A stretch of DNA of 64,000 nucleotides from Candidatus Faecousia excrementipullorum (GTDB taxonomy: Bacteria; Bacillota; Clostridia; Oscillospirales; Oscillospiraceae): assembly GCA_018712825.1 (NCBI GenBank), contig DVGG01000026.1:55171-119170 (forward strand), written 5' to 3'. The position numbers were made by a program, and so were the translations under genes. The notes beneath the pieces were generated by a model. That model worked only from the letters and a program-made list of their open reading frames with translations. It made no database searches and had not been told where the DNA came from. Positions 1 through 9,004 of this stretch are shown here, piece after piece (position 1 is the stretch's first letter; each line of letters opens with the position of its first letter).

Positions 1-278
1 TCCTGAGAGACGGTGATGAGGGCGACCTTGTCGGCATAGTAGCCGCTGCCGGCATACATCTTTACCGTGGCCCCTTCCGGCAGATCCGGGAAATACATAG
101 CGCCGCTGTCTCCCACGTCCTTGAGCTCTGTGTCATACTCCAGCTGGGTCAGCAGAGCCTGAAAAGCCGCCTGGGGATCCGTGGTCTTTTTTGCATCGTT
201 TTGGTTGCTGCAGGCAGTCAGTCCCAATACGGACGCCAGCACCAACAGCAAGGCAACGGTGCGTTGAATGTGTTTCAT
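1..278 (-). CDS. Lipoprotein, DUF4358-like, 3' end cut by window edge
   Basis: This reading frame starts with ATG at 278 and runs off the left edge, so the ORF track misses it. The first 20 or so residues are a classic lipoprotein signal peptide with lipobox LTAC, so the mature protein should be anchored to the outer face of the membrane by a lipidated Cys. The part visible (about 92 residues) carries a YFPDLPEGATVKMY-type stretch that resembles DUF4358 lipoproteins of Clostridia, whose function is unknown. The family call is from memory of the pattern only; the secreted lipoprotein call is firm. Confidence 0.7.
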   Translation of the reverse strand, partial: MKHIQRTVALLLVLASVLGLTACSNQNDAKKTTDPQAAFQALLTQLEYDTELKDVGDSGAMYFPDLPEGATVKMYAGSGYYADKVALITVSQ

Positions 279-533
279 GCAATCCACTTCTTTCTATTTT
301 TGATTTCCGTGACTTCCCATGGGGAGAATCTTTAGCGCTACTTATGTTAACCCAAAATTCCCATTTTTGCAACCTAAAAAAAGGAAAATTTCTATGAATT
401 TTGCCGTAACTTTTCCTTCATAATTTGTAATAAATATGTAATATGCTTCATTTTTCTCCTCATGCTGGTTTCCTTGGTTGAGGGGTGCCTTTTTCGCAAA
501 TCTGGGAAATACAAAAAAATTTCCCGGAAGCTA
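279..533. other. Intergenic, AT-rich, no gene seen
   Basis: About 250 bases between the divergent lipoprotein gene and the tRNA-Val promoter. A weak minus-strand promoter (TTGCAA, about 16 bases, TTAACA) for the lipoprotein gene may lie near 340-375. The ORF track entries here have no ribosome-binding site and overlap the lipoprotein gene or the tRNA. Confidence 0.4.
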
Positions 534-562
534 TTGACAAACAGCCAATCTTTCGTTATAAT
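534..562 (+). promoter_or_regulatory. Sigma-A promoter of tRNA-Val
   Basis: Perfect TTGACA (534-539) and TATAAT (557-562) boxes with 17 bases between them. The tRNA begins 14 bases after the -10 box. Confidence 0.93.
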
Positions 563-575
563 ACATCTCGCGTCT

Positions 576-651
576 GGACGATTAGCTCAGCTGGTAGAGC
601 ATGCGCTTGACGTGCGCAGGGTCAGCGGTTCGAGTCCGTTATCGTCCACCA
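576..651 (+). tRNA. tRNA-Val (anticodon GAC)
   Basis: A full cloverleaf can be drawn: acceptor GGACGAT/ATCGTCC, D arm GCTC/GAGC, anticodon stem TGCGC/GCGCA around the loop TTGACGT (anticodon GAC), T arm with TTCGAGT, and an encoded CCA end. It reads the valine codon GUC. It is transcribed alone, with its own promoter and terminator. Confidence 0.95.
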
Positions 652-654
652 TAA

Positions 655-687
655 ATCAGTCATCCGCCCGGATGGCTGATTTTTTAT
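655..687 (+). terminator. Terminator of tRNA-Val
   Basis: Stem ATCAGTCATCCG/GGATGGCTGAT (one G-T wobble) with a CCC loop, followed by TTTTTT. Confidence 0.9.
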
Positions 688-697
688 TATCATGGCC

Positions 698-731
698 AAA
701 AAAGGGAGCGTGCGGCTGCACGCTCCCTTTT
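698..731 (-). terminator. Terminator of htpG
   Basis: Symmetrical hairpin AAAGGGAGCGTGC...GCACGCTCCCTTT just past the htpG stop codon; the A run on the plus strand gives the U tract for minus-strand transcripts. Confidence 0.85.
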
Positions 732-738
732 GATTCTT

Positions 739-2631
739 TTAGCCCTGTACCAGACGGCACACCAGGTCCGTGTAGGCCACCGGGTCTTCCAGAGGCAGCT
801 CTGCCATCAGCTGTGCCTGGCAGCACAGGAGGTTGGCGTAGTCCTTTGCCTTCTCGGGGTTTTCCGTCATGGCACCCTCCATGGCCTTTACCAGAGGATG
901 CTCCGGGTTCAGCTCCAGGATTCTGTCCACCGGGAAGGCCATCTCCGGGTTCACCCGCTTCATGTACTTCTCCATCTCGAAGCTCATGCCGGGGCCGGGC
1001 ACCATGGCGACCGGGTGGTCACCCAGGTTGGCAGACAGGCGCACTTCCTTCACCTGATCTCCCAAGCTCTCCTTCACGAAGGTGATAAAGCCCTTCAGCT
1101 CCTCCGCCTTCTCCTGGATTTCCTTCTTCTCCTCCTCGGATTGCAGGCCCAAATCCTCCGTGGCCGCATTGCAGAAGGACTTTTCTGCGTAGGTCTGGAG
1201 GGTCTGGGGGATGAACTCGTCCACCTCGTCGGTAAACAGCAGCACATCATAGCCCTTATTGTCCAGGGTCTGAACCTGGGGGAGCTTGCCCAGCCGCTGG
1301 GTGCTCTCGCCGGAGATGTAGTAAATCTTCTCCTGGCCCTCGGCCATGGCATCCACATACTCCTGCAAGGTGATAAGCTTTCCCTGCTTGTGGCTGTAGA
1401 ACATGAGCAAATCCTGGGTGGCTTCCTTGTGGACGCCGTACTCCCCTGCCACGCCGAACTTCAGCTGGCGGTTGAACACGGCGTAGAACTTCTCGTAGGT
1501 TTCCCGGTCGTTTTCCAGCATGGCTTTCAGCTCGGACTTGATCTTCTTCTCCACGCCCTTGGCAATCACCCGCAGCTGCCGGTCATGCTGCAGCATCTCC
1601 CGGCTGATGTTCAGGGACAGATCCTGGCTGTCCACCACGCCCCGGACGAAGCGGAAGTGCTCCGGCAGCAAATCCTCGCAGTTTTCCATAATCATCACGC
1701 CGGAAGAATACAGCTGCAGGCCTGCCTTGAAGTCCTTGGTGTTGAAGTCATAGGGGGCTCTGCCGGGGATATACAGCAAAGCCTTGAAGGACACGGTACC
1801 CTCGGCGCTGAAGTGGATGGTACGCAGGGGCTTGGTATAGTCAAAGAATTTCTCCCGGTAGAAGCTCTCGTACTCCTCCTGGGTCACATCCTTCTTGTTC
1901 CGCTGCCACAAAGGCACCATGGAGTTCAGGGTCTCCATCTCCTGATAGGACTCGTACTCCGGCTTGTCCTCGGGGCAGCCCTCCTTCAGGCGGGACTTGC
2001 TCACCTCCATGCGGATGGGGTAGCGGATATAGTCGGAATACTTCTTCACCAGGCTGCGGATCTCATACTCCTCCAGGAACTGGGAGTACTTCTCCTCCTC
2101 CGTGTCCGCCTTCAGGGTCATAATCACATCGGTACCGGCGGTGTCTCTCTCGGCAGGCTCTACGGTGTAGCCGTCCTCCCCGCCGGACTCCCACTTCCAG
2201 GCAGAATCCTCGCCGTACTTTCTGGAAATCACCGTGACCTTATCCGCCACCATAAAGGCTGCATAGAAGCCCACGCCGAACTGGCCGATGATGTCCACAT
2301 CCTCGGTCTTTTCCATGCCCTGCTTGAAGCTAAGAGACCCGGACTTGCAGATGGTGCCCAGGTTCTCCTCCATCTCCTCCTTCGTCATGCCGATACCGTT
2401 ATCGGATACGGTGAGGGTACGGTTCTGGGGGTCCCGGGTGATGGTGATGGCCAGCTTCTCCCGGTCCACGGAGACCTTATCGTCGGTAAGGGCGGTATAA
2501 GCCAGCTTGTCCATGGCGTCGGAGCCGTTGGAAATAATCTCCCGGAGGAAAATCTCCTGGTGGGTGTAGATAGAATGAATCATTAAGTCCAAAAGCCGTT
2601 TGGACTCCGCTTGAAACTGTTTTCTTTCCAT
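739..2631 (-). CDS. htpG: Molecular chaperone HtpG (Hsp90)
   Basis: Cytosolic ATP-dependent Hsp90 chaperone of about 630 residues, the normal family length. The N-terminal GHKL ATPase motifs are all present: REIISNGSDAMDK, DNGIGM and GQFGVGFYAAF, followed by the middle and C-terminal dimerisation domains. The track ORF starts 33 bases earlier, but that start lies inside the CIRCE element. The ATG at 2631 (MERKQFQAES) has AGGAG upstream, at a rather long spacing. The gene is transcribed alone, has its own terminator, and is under an HrcA-type operator. Confidence 0.96.
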   Translation of the reverse strand: MERKQFQAESKRLLDLMIHSIYTHQEIFLREIISNGSDAMDKLAYTALTDDKVSVDREKLAITITRDPQNRTLTVSDNGIGMTKEEMEENLGTICKSGSLSFKQGMEKTEDVDIIGQFGVGFYAAFMVADKVTVISRKYGEDSAWKWESGGEDGYTVEPAERDTAGTDVIMTLKADTEEEKYSQFLEEYEIRSLVKKYSDYIRYPIRMEVSKSRLKEGCPEDKPEYESYQEMETLNSMVPLWQRNKKDVTQEEYESFYREKFFDYTKPLRTIHFSAEGTVSFKALLYIPGRAPYDFNTKDFKAGLQLYSSGVMIMENCEDLLPEHFRFVRGVVDSQDLSLNISREMLQHDRQLRVIAKGVEKKIKSELKAMLENDRETYEKFYAVFNRQLKFGVAGEYGVHKEATQDLLMFYSHKQGKLITLQEYVDAMAEGQEKIYYISGESTQRLGKLPQVQTLDNKGYDVLLFTDEVDEFIPQTLQTYAEKSFCNAATEDLGLQSEEEKKEIQEKAEELKGFITFVKESLGDQVKEVRLSANLGDHPVAMVPGPGMSFEMEKYMKRVNPEMAFPVDRILELNPEHPLVKAMEGAMTENPEKAKDYANLLCCQAQLMAELPLEDPVAYTDLVCRLVQG

Positions 2632-2657
2632 AGTGCTATTTTCACTCCTTCTGATTT

Positions 2658-2684
2658 TTAGCACTCAATTTATCTGAGTGCTAA
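2658..2684 (-). promoter_or_regulatory. CIRCE element (HrcA operator)
   Basis: Perfect TTAGCACTC-N9-GAGTGCTAA, the canonical inverted repeat bound by the heat-shock repressor HrcA. It lies between the htpG promoter and start codon, about where transcription should begin. Confidence 0.96.
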
Positions 2685-2685
2685 A

Positions 2686-2713
2686 ATTATACCACACTCC
2701 CGGAAAAAAGCAA
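2686..2713 (-). promoter_or_regulatory. Promoter of htpG
   Basis: On the minus strand TTGCTT (2713-2708) and TATAAT (2691-2686) are 16 bases apart, immediately upstream of the CIRCE element. Confidence 0.8.
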
Positions 2714-2839
2714 CCCCCTGGAAAAAAGTTCTTTCTTTATTCATAACTTTGTGCTATGATTATACTGTATAGTTATGTGTATCGGGGCGGAAACACCCTT
2801 TTCTGTCCAAAATCAATTCACCACCATGAAGGAGAAGTT

Positions 2840-4444
2840 ATGATTACTGTCAGCAATTTAGGTATGCAATTTGGCGGGCAATGGCTGTTCCAGCACGTTG
2901 ACCTGCAATTCCTGCCGGGAAACTGCTATGGCATTATCGGCGCCAACGGTGCCGGCAAGTCCACCTTCCTGCGGATTCTCACAGGCGAGCTGGACTCCAC
3001 CACCGGCAGCGTATCCATCGAGCCGGGCAAGCGGATGTCCGTTCTGAAGCAGAACCAGAACGCCTATGACGAATACACCGTTCTGGACACGGTGATTATG
3101 GGCAATCAGCACCTGTACGATGTGGTGAAGGAAAAGGACGCCATTTACGAAAAGCCCGACTTCACCGATGAGGACGGCATCCGGGCCTCGGAGCTGGAGG
3201 CGGAGTTTGCGGAAATGGGGGGCTGGGAAGCCGAGTCCGACGCCTCCCGGCTGCTCCAGGGTCTGGGAATTCCCACGGAGCTGCACTATGATATGATGGG
3301 CAATACCGACCCCCGGTTGAAGGTGAAGGTGCTGCTGGCCCAGGCTCTGTTCGACAATCCCGACATCGTCATGCTGGACGAGCCCACCAACAACTTAGAC
3401 ATTGAGGCCATCAACTGGCTGGAGGATTTCCTGCTGGACTTCCCCGGCACGGTCATTGCCGTGTCCCACGACCGCCACTTCCTGAACACCGTCTGCACCC
3501 ATACGGTAGATATTGACTACGGCAAAATCAAGATGTATGTGGGCAACTACGACTTCTGGTATGAGTCCTCCCAGCTGGTGCAGGCTCTGATCCGGAACAA
3601 GAACAAGCGGAACCAGGAGAAGATTGAAGAGCTGCAGCTGTTCATTCAGCGTTTCTCCGCCAACAAGGCCAAGGCCAAGCAGGCTACCGCCCGCCGGAAG
3701 CTGCTGGACAAGCTGACGGTAGAGGAAATGCCCTGCTCCACCCGCCGTTATCCCTTCGTGGGCTTCCAGCCGGAGCGGGAGCTGGGCAAGGACATTCTCA
3801 CGGTAAAGGATGTTTCCGTCACCGTGGACGGCCAGAAGCTGCTGGACAACGTTTACTTTGTGGTGGGCAAGACCGACAAGATTGCCTTTGTGGGTGAAAA
3901 CGAGCTGGCTCAGACCGCTCTGTTCCAGATTCTCATGGGAGAGCTGGAGCCGGACGAGGGCTCCATCAAGTGGGGCATTTCCACCAGCCGGAGCTATCTG
4001 CCCAAGGACAACACCCCCTACTTTGAGGGCAACACCGAGCCCCTGGTGGACTGGCTGCGGCAGTACTCCGCCAAGAAGGACGACGTGTACCTCCGGGGCT
4101 TCCTGGGACGGATGCTCTTCTCCGGCGAGGATGCCTTCAAGCCCGTAAACGTCCTCTCCGGTGGTGAGAAGGTCCGGTGCATGCTCTCCAAGATGATGCT
4201 CTCCGGTGCCAACGTGGTGCTGCTGGACCAGCCCACCAACCATCTGGACATGGAATCCATCCAGGCAGTGAACAAGGGTCTGGAAGCCTTCCCCGGTGTG
4301 GTGCTTCTGGCCTCCCACGACCACGAGATGCTCACCTCCGTGTGTAACCGGGTCATTGCCTTCCAGCCCGACGGCACCATTGTGGACCGGTACGGCACCT
4401 ATGACGACTATCTCAGATGGATGTCTGAGCAGAAAGGAAAGTAA
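2840..4444 (+). CDS. ABC-F family ATP-binding protein (YkpA/YbiT type) with degenerate second ATPase site
   Basis: Soluble protein of 534 residues with two nucleotide-binding domains and no membrane segments, the layout of ABC-F ribosome-associated factors. NBD1 has Walker A GANGAGKST and Walker B LDEPTNNLD; its signature is replaced by DPRLKVKVLLAQAL, as in the YbiT/YkpA clade. A charged interdomain linker follows. NBD2 is unusual: its Walker A reads GENELAQT, lacking the Lys-Ser/Thr, and its Walker B is LLDQPTNHLD, with Gln for the catalytic Glu, though SGGEKVR and the H-loop remain. The start at 2840 is chosen for AAGGAGAAG; the track ORF begins 84 bases earlier without a ribosome-binding site. 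It lies 2 bases from argS. Confidence 0.9.
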   Translation: MITVSNLGMQFGGQWLFQHVDLQFLPGNCYGIIGANGAGKSTFLRILTGELDSTTGSVSIEPGKRMSVLKQNQNAYDEYTVLDTVIMGNQHLYDVVKEKDAIYEKPDFTDEDGIRASELEAEFAEMGGWEAESDASRLLQGLGIPTELHYDMMGNTDPRLKVKVLLAQALFDNPDIVMLDEPTNNLDIEAINWLEDFLLDFPGTVIAVSHDRHFLNTVCTHTVDIDYGKIKMYVGNYDFWYESSQLVQALIRNKNKRNQEKIEELQLFIQRFSANKAKAKQATARRKLLDKLTVEEMPCSTRRYPFVGFQPERELGKDILTVKDVSVTVDGQKLLDNVYFVVGKTDKIAFVGENELAQTALFQILMGELEPDEGSIKWGISTSRSYLPKDNTPYFEGNTEPLVDWLRQYSAKKDDVYLRGFLGRMLFSGEDAFKPVNVLSGGEKVRCMLSKMMLSGANVVLLDQPTNHLDMESIQAVNKGLEAFPGVVLLASHDHEMLTSVCNRVIAFQPDGTIVDRYGTYDDYLRWMSEQKGK

Positions 4445-4446
4445 CC

Positions 4447-6198
4447 ATGGAAAAGATTTTGGATCTGATTACCCAAAAGGTATCGGAGGCTTTCCGGGAG
4501 GCCGGCTACGAAGCTTCCTACGGCAAGGTCACCGTATCCAACCGGCCGGATTTGTGCCAGTTCCAGTGCAACGGCGCCCTGTCTGCTGCCAAGCAGTACA
4601 AGTGCGCTCCCATTCAGATTGCCAACGCTGTGGCTGAAAAGCTCCAGTCCCCGGACTTTTCCATGATTCAGGCTGTGATGCCCGGATTTTTGAATCTGAA
4701 TGTCAGCGACGAATTTTTGGCCTCCTATCTGGAGCAGATGCGCACCGCCCCCGGTCTGGGCATTCCCAAAACCGGCGAGGGCAAGACCCTGGTGGTGGAC
4801 TACGGCGGACCCAATGTGGCAAAGCCTCTGCACATCGGCCATCTCCGCTCCGCCATCATTGGCGAGAGCCTGAAGCGGATTTACCGTTTCTTCGGATACA
4901 ACACCATCGGTGACATTCACCTGGGTGACTGGGGATTACAGATGGGGCTGATCATTGCAGAGCTTCAGGAGCGGCAGCCGGAGCTTCCCTACTTTGACCC
5001 GGACTTTACGGGAGAGTACCCGGGGGAAGCCCCCTTCACCATCTCCCAACTGGAGGAGATTTACCCCACCGCCTCTGCCAAGAAGAAGGAAGACCCGGAT
5101 TTTGCGGAAAAGGCTCACAACGCCACCTTCCAGCTTCAGCAGGGCCGCCGGGGCTACCGGGCGCTGTGGCAGCACATTATGAAAATCTCCGTTGCCGACC
5201 TAAAGAAAAATTATGACAACCTGGATGTGCATTTTGAAAGCTGGCTGGGTGAGTCTGACGCCGACCCTTATATCCCTCCCATGATTGAAGACCTGAAGGC
5301 CCGGGGCCTGACGGTGGAAAGCGAGGGTGCGCTGGTCATTCCCGTAGCCCGGGAGGATGACAAGAAGGAAGTGCCCCCCTGTATTCTGGTCAAGTCTGAC
5401 GGCGCCTCCATTTACGCCACCACAGACCTGGCTACCATGGTCCAGCGGATGCAGGACTTTGCCCCCCAGAAGATGCTGTATGTGACGGACAAGCGCCAGA
5501 GCCTGCACTTTGAGCAGGTATTCCGGGCCGCCAAGCTCTCCGGCATTGTGCCGGAGGATGTGGAGCTGGAGCATCTGGGCTTCGGCACCATGAACGGCAA
5601 GGACGGCAAGCCCTTCAAGACCCGGGACGGCGGCGTCATGCGGCTGGAGCAGCTGATTGCAGACATCACCGCTTTCGTCCGCTCCAAGGTGGTGGAAAAC
5701 CAGATTGTATCCGCCGACCAGGTGGATGAGACCACCAAGAAGATTGCCATGGCCGCCCTCAAGTACGGCGACCTGAGCAACCAGCCCACCAAGGACTATG
5801 TATTCGACATGGACCGGTTCGCCGCCTTCGAGGGCAACACCGGCCCCTATATCCTCTACACCATTGTGCGGATCAAGTCCATTCTTGCCAAGTACGGCCC
5901 CTGGGAGAATCTGCCCATTCAGCCCCCCGCCAACCCTTATGCCCGGGATCTGATGCTGGTAATTCCCAGAGTGTCCACGGCTTTGGAGGCCGCCCTTTCC
6001 GGCTCCGCCCCCAATCAGATTTGCGCTTACATCTATGAGCTGGCAGGCGCCGTCAACAAGTTCTACCACGAGACCCGGATTCTGGGTGAAGAAAACAAGC
6101 AGCTGCAGGCGGGCTACATCGCCCTTATGGGACTGGCCAAAAATGTCCTTGAAACCTGCATTGATCTGCTGGGCTTCTCCGCCCCTGAAAAAATGTAA
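4447..6198 (+). CDS. argS: Arginine--tRNA ligase
   Basis: Class I aminoacyl-tRNA synthetase charging tRNA-Arg, 583 residues. The N-terminal additional domain is followed by the catalytic fold with HIGH in PLHIGHLRSA, and a KFKTRDGG-like stretch where KMSKS would be, as is normal for many ArgRS. The C-terminal helical anticodon-binding domain ends with EKM. It starts 2 bases after the ABC-F stop, so the two are probably co-transcribed; ABC-F factors act on the ribosome, which fits. Confidence 0.97.
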   Translation: MEKILDLITQKVSEAFREAGYEASYGKVTVSNRPDLCQFQCNGALSAAKQYKCAPIQIANAVAEKLQSPDFSMIQAVMPGFLNLNVSDEFLASYLEQMRTAPGLGIPKTGEGKTLVVDYGGPNVAKPLHIGHLRSAIIGESLKRIYRFFGYNTIGDIHLGDWGLQMGLIIAELQERQPELPYFDPDFTGEYPGEAPFTISQLEEIYPTASAKKKEDPDFAEKAHNATFQLQQGRRGYRALWQHIMKISVADLKKNYDNLDVHFESWLGESDADPYIPPMIEDLKARGLTVESEGALVIPVAREDDKKEVPPCILVKSDGASIYATTDLATMVQRMQDFAPQKMLYVTDKRQSLHFEQVFRAAKLSGIVPEDVELEHLGFGTMNGKDGKPFKTRDGGVMRLEQLIADITAFVRSKVVENQIVSADQVDETTKKIAMAALKYGDLSNQPTKDYVFDMDRFAAFEGNTGPYILYTIVRIKSILAKYGPWENLPIQPPANPYARDLMLVIPRVSTALEAALSGSAPNQICAYIYELAGAVNKFYHETRILGEENKQLQAGYIALMGLAKNVLETCIDLLGFSAPEKM

Positions 6199-6202
6199 GA
6201 AA

Positions 6203-6236
6203 GTCCCCCATTTCCTGAGAAATGGGGGATTTTTAC
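6203..6236 (+). terminator. Terminator of the argS operon
   Basis: TCCCCCATTTC-CTGA-GAAATGGGGGA followed by TTTTTA. It may also serve the convergent permease gene. Confidence 0.9.
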
Positions 6237-6239
6237 GTC

Positions 6240-7523
6240 TTATTTTTCCTTATCTTCCGGTTTATGCTTATGGGTGAAATTTTCCATGGCTTTCAGGCCC
6301 TTCATCATTTCCCGTTTGGCCTTGGACTGCTTCCGCTTTTCCTTGAACCGGGAGACCAGCTCCGGCGGCTGCTCCTGCAGCTTATCCCCAGCCACGTCCC
6401 GTTTGTCCAGGCGGTTGTGGGTCCACTCCCGCAGGAGGGTATACAGGACGGAAACCACCGGAATCATCAAGAACATACCAAGAACGCCCATGAGCTCTCC
6501 ACCAATGCCGATGGCGAACAGCACCCACATACCGGACAGGCCGATGGAGGTGCCCACCACCTTGGGGTAAATCATGTTGCCCTCAATCTGCTGAATCACC
6601 AGGAACATAATCACAAACCAGAAGGCCTGCACCGGGTCGGAAATGAGAATCAGGAATGCACCGATGATACAGCCGGCCCAGGCACCCACCACCGGGATAA
6701 AGGCGGTGACCGCCACCAGCACGCTGATCAGGGGAATATAGGGCATCCGGAAAATAGCCATGGCCACCGCAAACAGTGCGCCCAGAATACACACCTCAAT
6801 GCACTGTCCGGACAGGAAGTTGGAGAAGGTGGCGTTGCTCAGCCGCAGCACCTTCACCACATAGTCCGCATGGCTCTCTTTCAGGAAAGCATAGGCAAGC
6901 TTTCTTCCCTGCCGGGCCAGCAGTTCCTTCTGAAACAGGGCATAGACCGCAAAGACGATGGCGATGAAGGCATCCATCAGCACACCCACAAGGCCGCCAA
7001 TGGCAGTCAGGGCCGTGGTCAAAATGGTAGACAGGCTGTTGCCCACCAGGGTCAGTCCCTGCTGCACCAGTCCCGCCCAATCCAGCTTGCTCAGCTCGGT
7101 ATTTTCCTGAATCCACTGCATAAGCTGGGGATTCTCCGCCAGCGTCCGATTCACCCACGCCTCTACCTCTTTCAAAAATGCAGCAACTGCCGGGTACAAA
7201 GAGGCAATGGTCTTGGCCAGCTGGGGAATCAACAGGGAAAATACCGCCGTAATCACCAGGGCCCCGCAAACAAGGGTCAGAAGCAATGCAATGCTCCGGC
7301 GCAAGCCTGCTTTTTGAACGAATTTGAGATGCCGCTCAAAAAACCGCATGGGAACATTCAATATAAAGGCAATCACCGCACCCACAATGAAGGGTGACAG
7401 GGTGCGAATGCCAAAGCTCCACACGCCGCTGGCAAGCTGGGGCTCGTTCAACAGCCAGTATAAAATGATTCCGGTACATACCACCGCCAGCAGGCGTTTG
7501 AAATTCTTTTTATCCAATTCCAA
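6240..7523 (-). CDS. AI-2E family permease
   Basis: Integral membrane protein of 427 residues with about eight hydrophobic segments, including paired N-terminal helices and a long C-terminal block with PVVGAWAG and a GLSGMWVLFAIGIGGELMG-like region typical of the AI-2E/PerM (former UPF0118) family. Family members export or exchange small solutes; the substrate cannot be read here. The cytosolic tail is highly basic. It follows the threonine aldolase gene by 12 bases and is probably in one operon with it. Confidence 0.88.
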   Translation of the reverse strand: MELDKKNFKRLLAVVCTGIILYWLLNEPQLASGVWSFGIRTLSPFIVGAVIAFILNVPMRFFERHLKFVQKAGLRRSIALLLTLVCGALVITAVFSLLIPQLAKTIASLYPAVAAFLKEVEAWVNRTLAENPQLMQWIQENTELSKLDWAGLVQQGLTLVGNSLSTILTTALTAIGGLVGVLMDAFIAIVFAVYALFQKELLARQGRKLAYAFLKESHADYVVKVLRLSNATFSNFLSGQCIEVCILGALFAVAMAIFRMPYIPLISVLVAVTAFIPVVGAWAGCIIGAFLILISDPVQAFWFVIMFLVIQQIEGNMIYPKVVGTSIGLSGMWVLFAIGIGGELMGVLGMFLMIPVVSVLYTLLREWTHNRLDKRDVAGDKLQEQPPELVSRFKEKRKQSKAKREMMKGLKAMENFTHKHKPEDKEK

Positions 7524-7535
7524 GGGAATACCTCC

Positions 7536-8576
7536 TTATTTCTTGGCAGCTTCCAGCAGCCGGCAAAGCTCCTCCACCGCCTCATCGCCGGTAGACCAGC
7601 TGGTACACAGGCGGATGGCCCGGTGGGTTTCGTCCGCCGGCCCCATGTCTGTATACAGCACCTTTTGGGAAAGGGCCTTCAAAGCGCTGTCAGACAATAT
7701 GGGGAAAATCTGATTGGTGCTGCCGGGGACCAGCATGGGAACGGCCCCATCTTCCAGGGTTTTGCGGATCCGGTCTGCCTGGTCATTGGCCTTTTGGGCA
7801 ATGCGGAAGTAAAGTCCGTCTTCCAGTAGGGCTTCAAATTGCAGCCCCAGAAGCCAGCCTTTTGCCAGCATGCCTCCCTGGCGCTTGATCATATACCGAA
7901 AATCTCCCGCAAGCTCCGGGTTGGCAATCACCACCGCCTCACCGAACATGGCGCCCACCTTGGTGCCGCCTATGTAGAACACATCACACATCCGGGCCAA
8001 ATCCTGCAAATTCACATCGCAGTCCTTCGCCGTCAGGCCGTAGCCCAGCCGGGCCCCGTCCAGGAACAGATACAGGCCATACTGCCGGCAGACCCGGTGC
8101 AGCGCCTCCAGCTCCTGCCGGGTATACAGGGTTCCCAGCTCCGTGGGATAGGAGATGTAAACCATTTTGGGCTGCACCTCATGGGCAGGGTCCTCCTGGC
8201 TTTGGTGGCTTTCCATCAGCTGCTCCACCTGGGCCGCCGTAACCTTGCCGTCCCGGGAGGGCAGGGCCAGCACCTTGTGGCCGGTGGCTTCCACGGCGCC
8301 GGTTTCGTGGACATGGATGTGGCCACTCTGGGCTGCTGTCACAGCCTGGTAGGGCCGCAGAGCTGCGGCAATCACCGTCAGGTTGGTCTGGGTACCTCCC
8401 ACCAGGAAGTGCACCGCCAAATCCTCCCGGCCGCACAGCCGCCGGATGGTATCCGCAGCCTTTCCGCACAGTTCGTCCTGTCCGTAGCCGGGGAAGTCTC
8501 TCTGGGAAAACCGGTCAAGCCGCCGGAGAATCTCCGCATGGCAGCCGGCATGATAATCGTTTTGAAAATAGAGCAA
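7536..8576 (-). CDS. Low-specificity L-threonine aldolase-like PLP enzyme
   Basis: PLP-dependent fold-type I enzyme, 346 residues, of the beta-eliminating lyase/threonine aldolase family, which cleaves L-threonine or L-allo-threonine to glycine and acetaldehyde. Visible marks: N-terminal NDYHAGCH, GGTQTN (cofactor phosphate region), the HVHETGA motif, LFLDGARLGYGL with the PLP-binding Asp, and YIGGTKVGA holding the Schiff-base lysine. It lies upstream of the AI-2E permease on the same strand. Substrate specificity is inferred from family. Confidence 0.88.
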   Translation of the reverse strand: MLYFQNDYHAGCHAEILRRLDRFSQRDFPGYGQDELCGKAADTIRRLCGREDLAVHFLVGGTQTNLTVIAAALRPYQAVTAAQSGHIHVHETGAVEATGHKVLALPSRDGKVTAAQVEQLMESHQSQEDPAHEVQPKMVYISYPTELGTLYTRQELEALHRVCRQYGLYLFLDGARLGYGLTAKDCDVNLQDLARMCDVFYIGGTKVGAMFGEAVVIANPELAGDFRYMIKRQGGMLAKGWLLGLQFEALLEDGLYFRIAQKANDQADRIRKTLEDGAVPMLVPGSTNQIFPILSDSALKALSQKVLYTDMGPADETHRAIRLCTSWSTGDEAVEELCRLLEAAKK

Positions 8577-8677
8577 ACTCTGCGCCCCCTTTGTATTCTT
8601 TCCCTATCATATCGGTTTTCCCCGCACCTGTCAAGAACTCCCGGGAAATACCCCCTTGCCATTTGCACAATTTCCTC

Positions 8678-8706
8678 TCATATTCTTCCCGGGGATTTCA
8701 TAATCT
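8678..8706 (+). promoter_or_regulatory. Candidate sigma-E promoter of spoIIID
   Basis: TCATATT (8678-8684), 14 bases, then CATAATCT (8699-8706), close to the sigma-E pattern (ATATT, about 14 bases, CATACAnT). SpoIIID is a sigma-E-dependent gene in Bacillus and Clostridium, so sequence and biology agree. Confidence 0.65.
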
Positions 8707-8739
8707 TTCCATGGCAGAACACAGCAGGGAGGGGAAATC

Positions 8740-8997
8740 ATGGCAGATACGATTGAGGATAGAGCCTGCGAACTGGCTGTGTACATGATTGAGACCGGTG
8801 CTACCGTCCGGGCCGCCGCCAAACGCTTTGGAATTTCCAAATCCACGGTGCATAAGGATCTTTCCCAGCGATTGCCTCAATGCAACCGGCGGCTTTATCA
8901 GCAGGTGCGGCAGGTGTTGGAAACCAACAAGGCACAACGGCACATCCGGGGCGGTCTGGCCACCCAGAAAAAATACCGTTCCCTGGAAAAGCCGTGA
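8740..8997 (+). CDS. spoIIID: Sporulation transcriptional regulator SpoIIID
   Basis: Small DNA-binding protein of 85 residues that modulates the mother-cell sigma-E and sigma-K regulons during endospore formation. The helix-turn-helix is clear: TVRAAAKRFGISKSTVHKDL. The C-terminal basic part (RHIRGGLATQKKY) matches the family tail, and length is typical. GGGAGG lies upstream of the ATG. Confidence 0.96.
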   Translation: MADTIEDRACELAVYMIETGATVRAAAKRFGISKSTVHKDLSQRLPQCNRRLYQQVRQVLETNKAQRHIRGGLATQKKYRSLEKP

Positions 8998-9004
8998 ACA
9001 CAGA

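Noticed and set aside
730-2586. 618-codon plus-strand ORF opposite htpG (and several similar long shadows, for example 21433-23460, 23556-25469, 27358-29055).
   Set aside because: Antisense shadows of GC-rich genes; no ribosome-binding site, repetitive Leu/Gly/His composition, and a well-known protein on the other strand.
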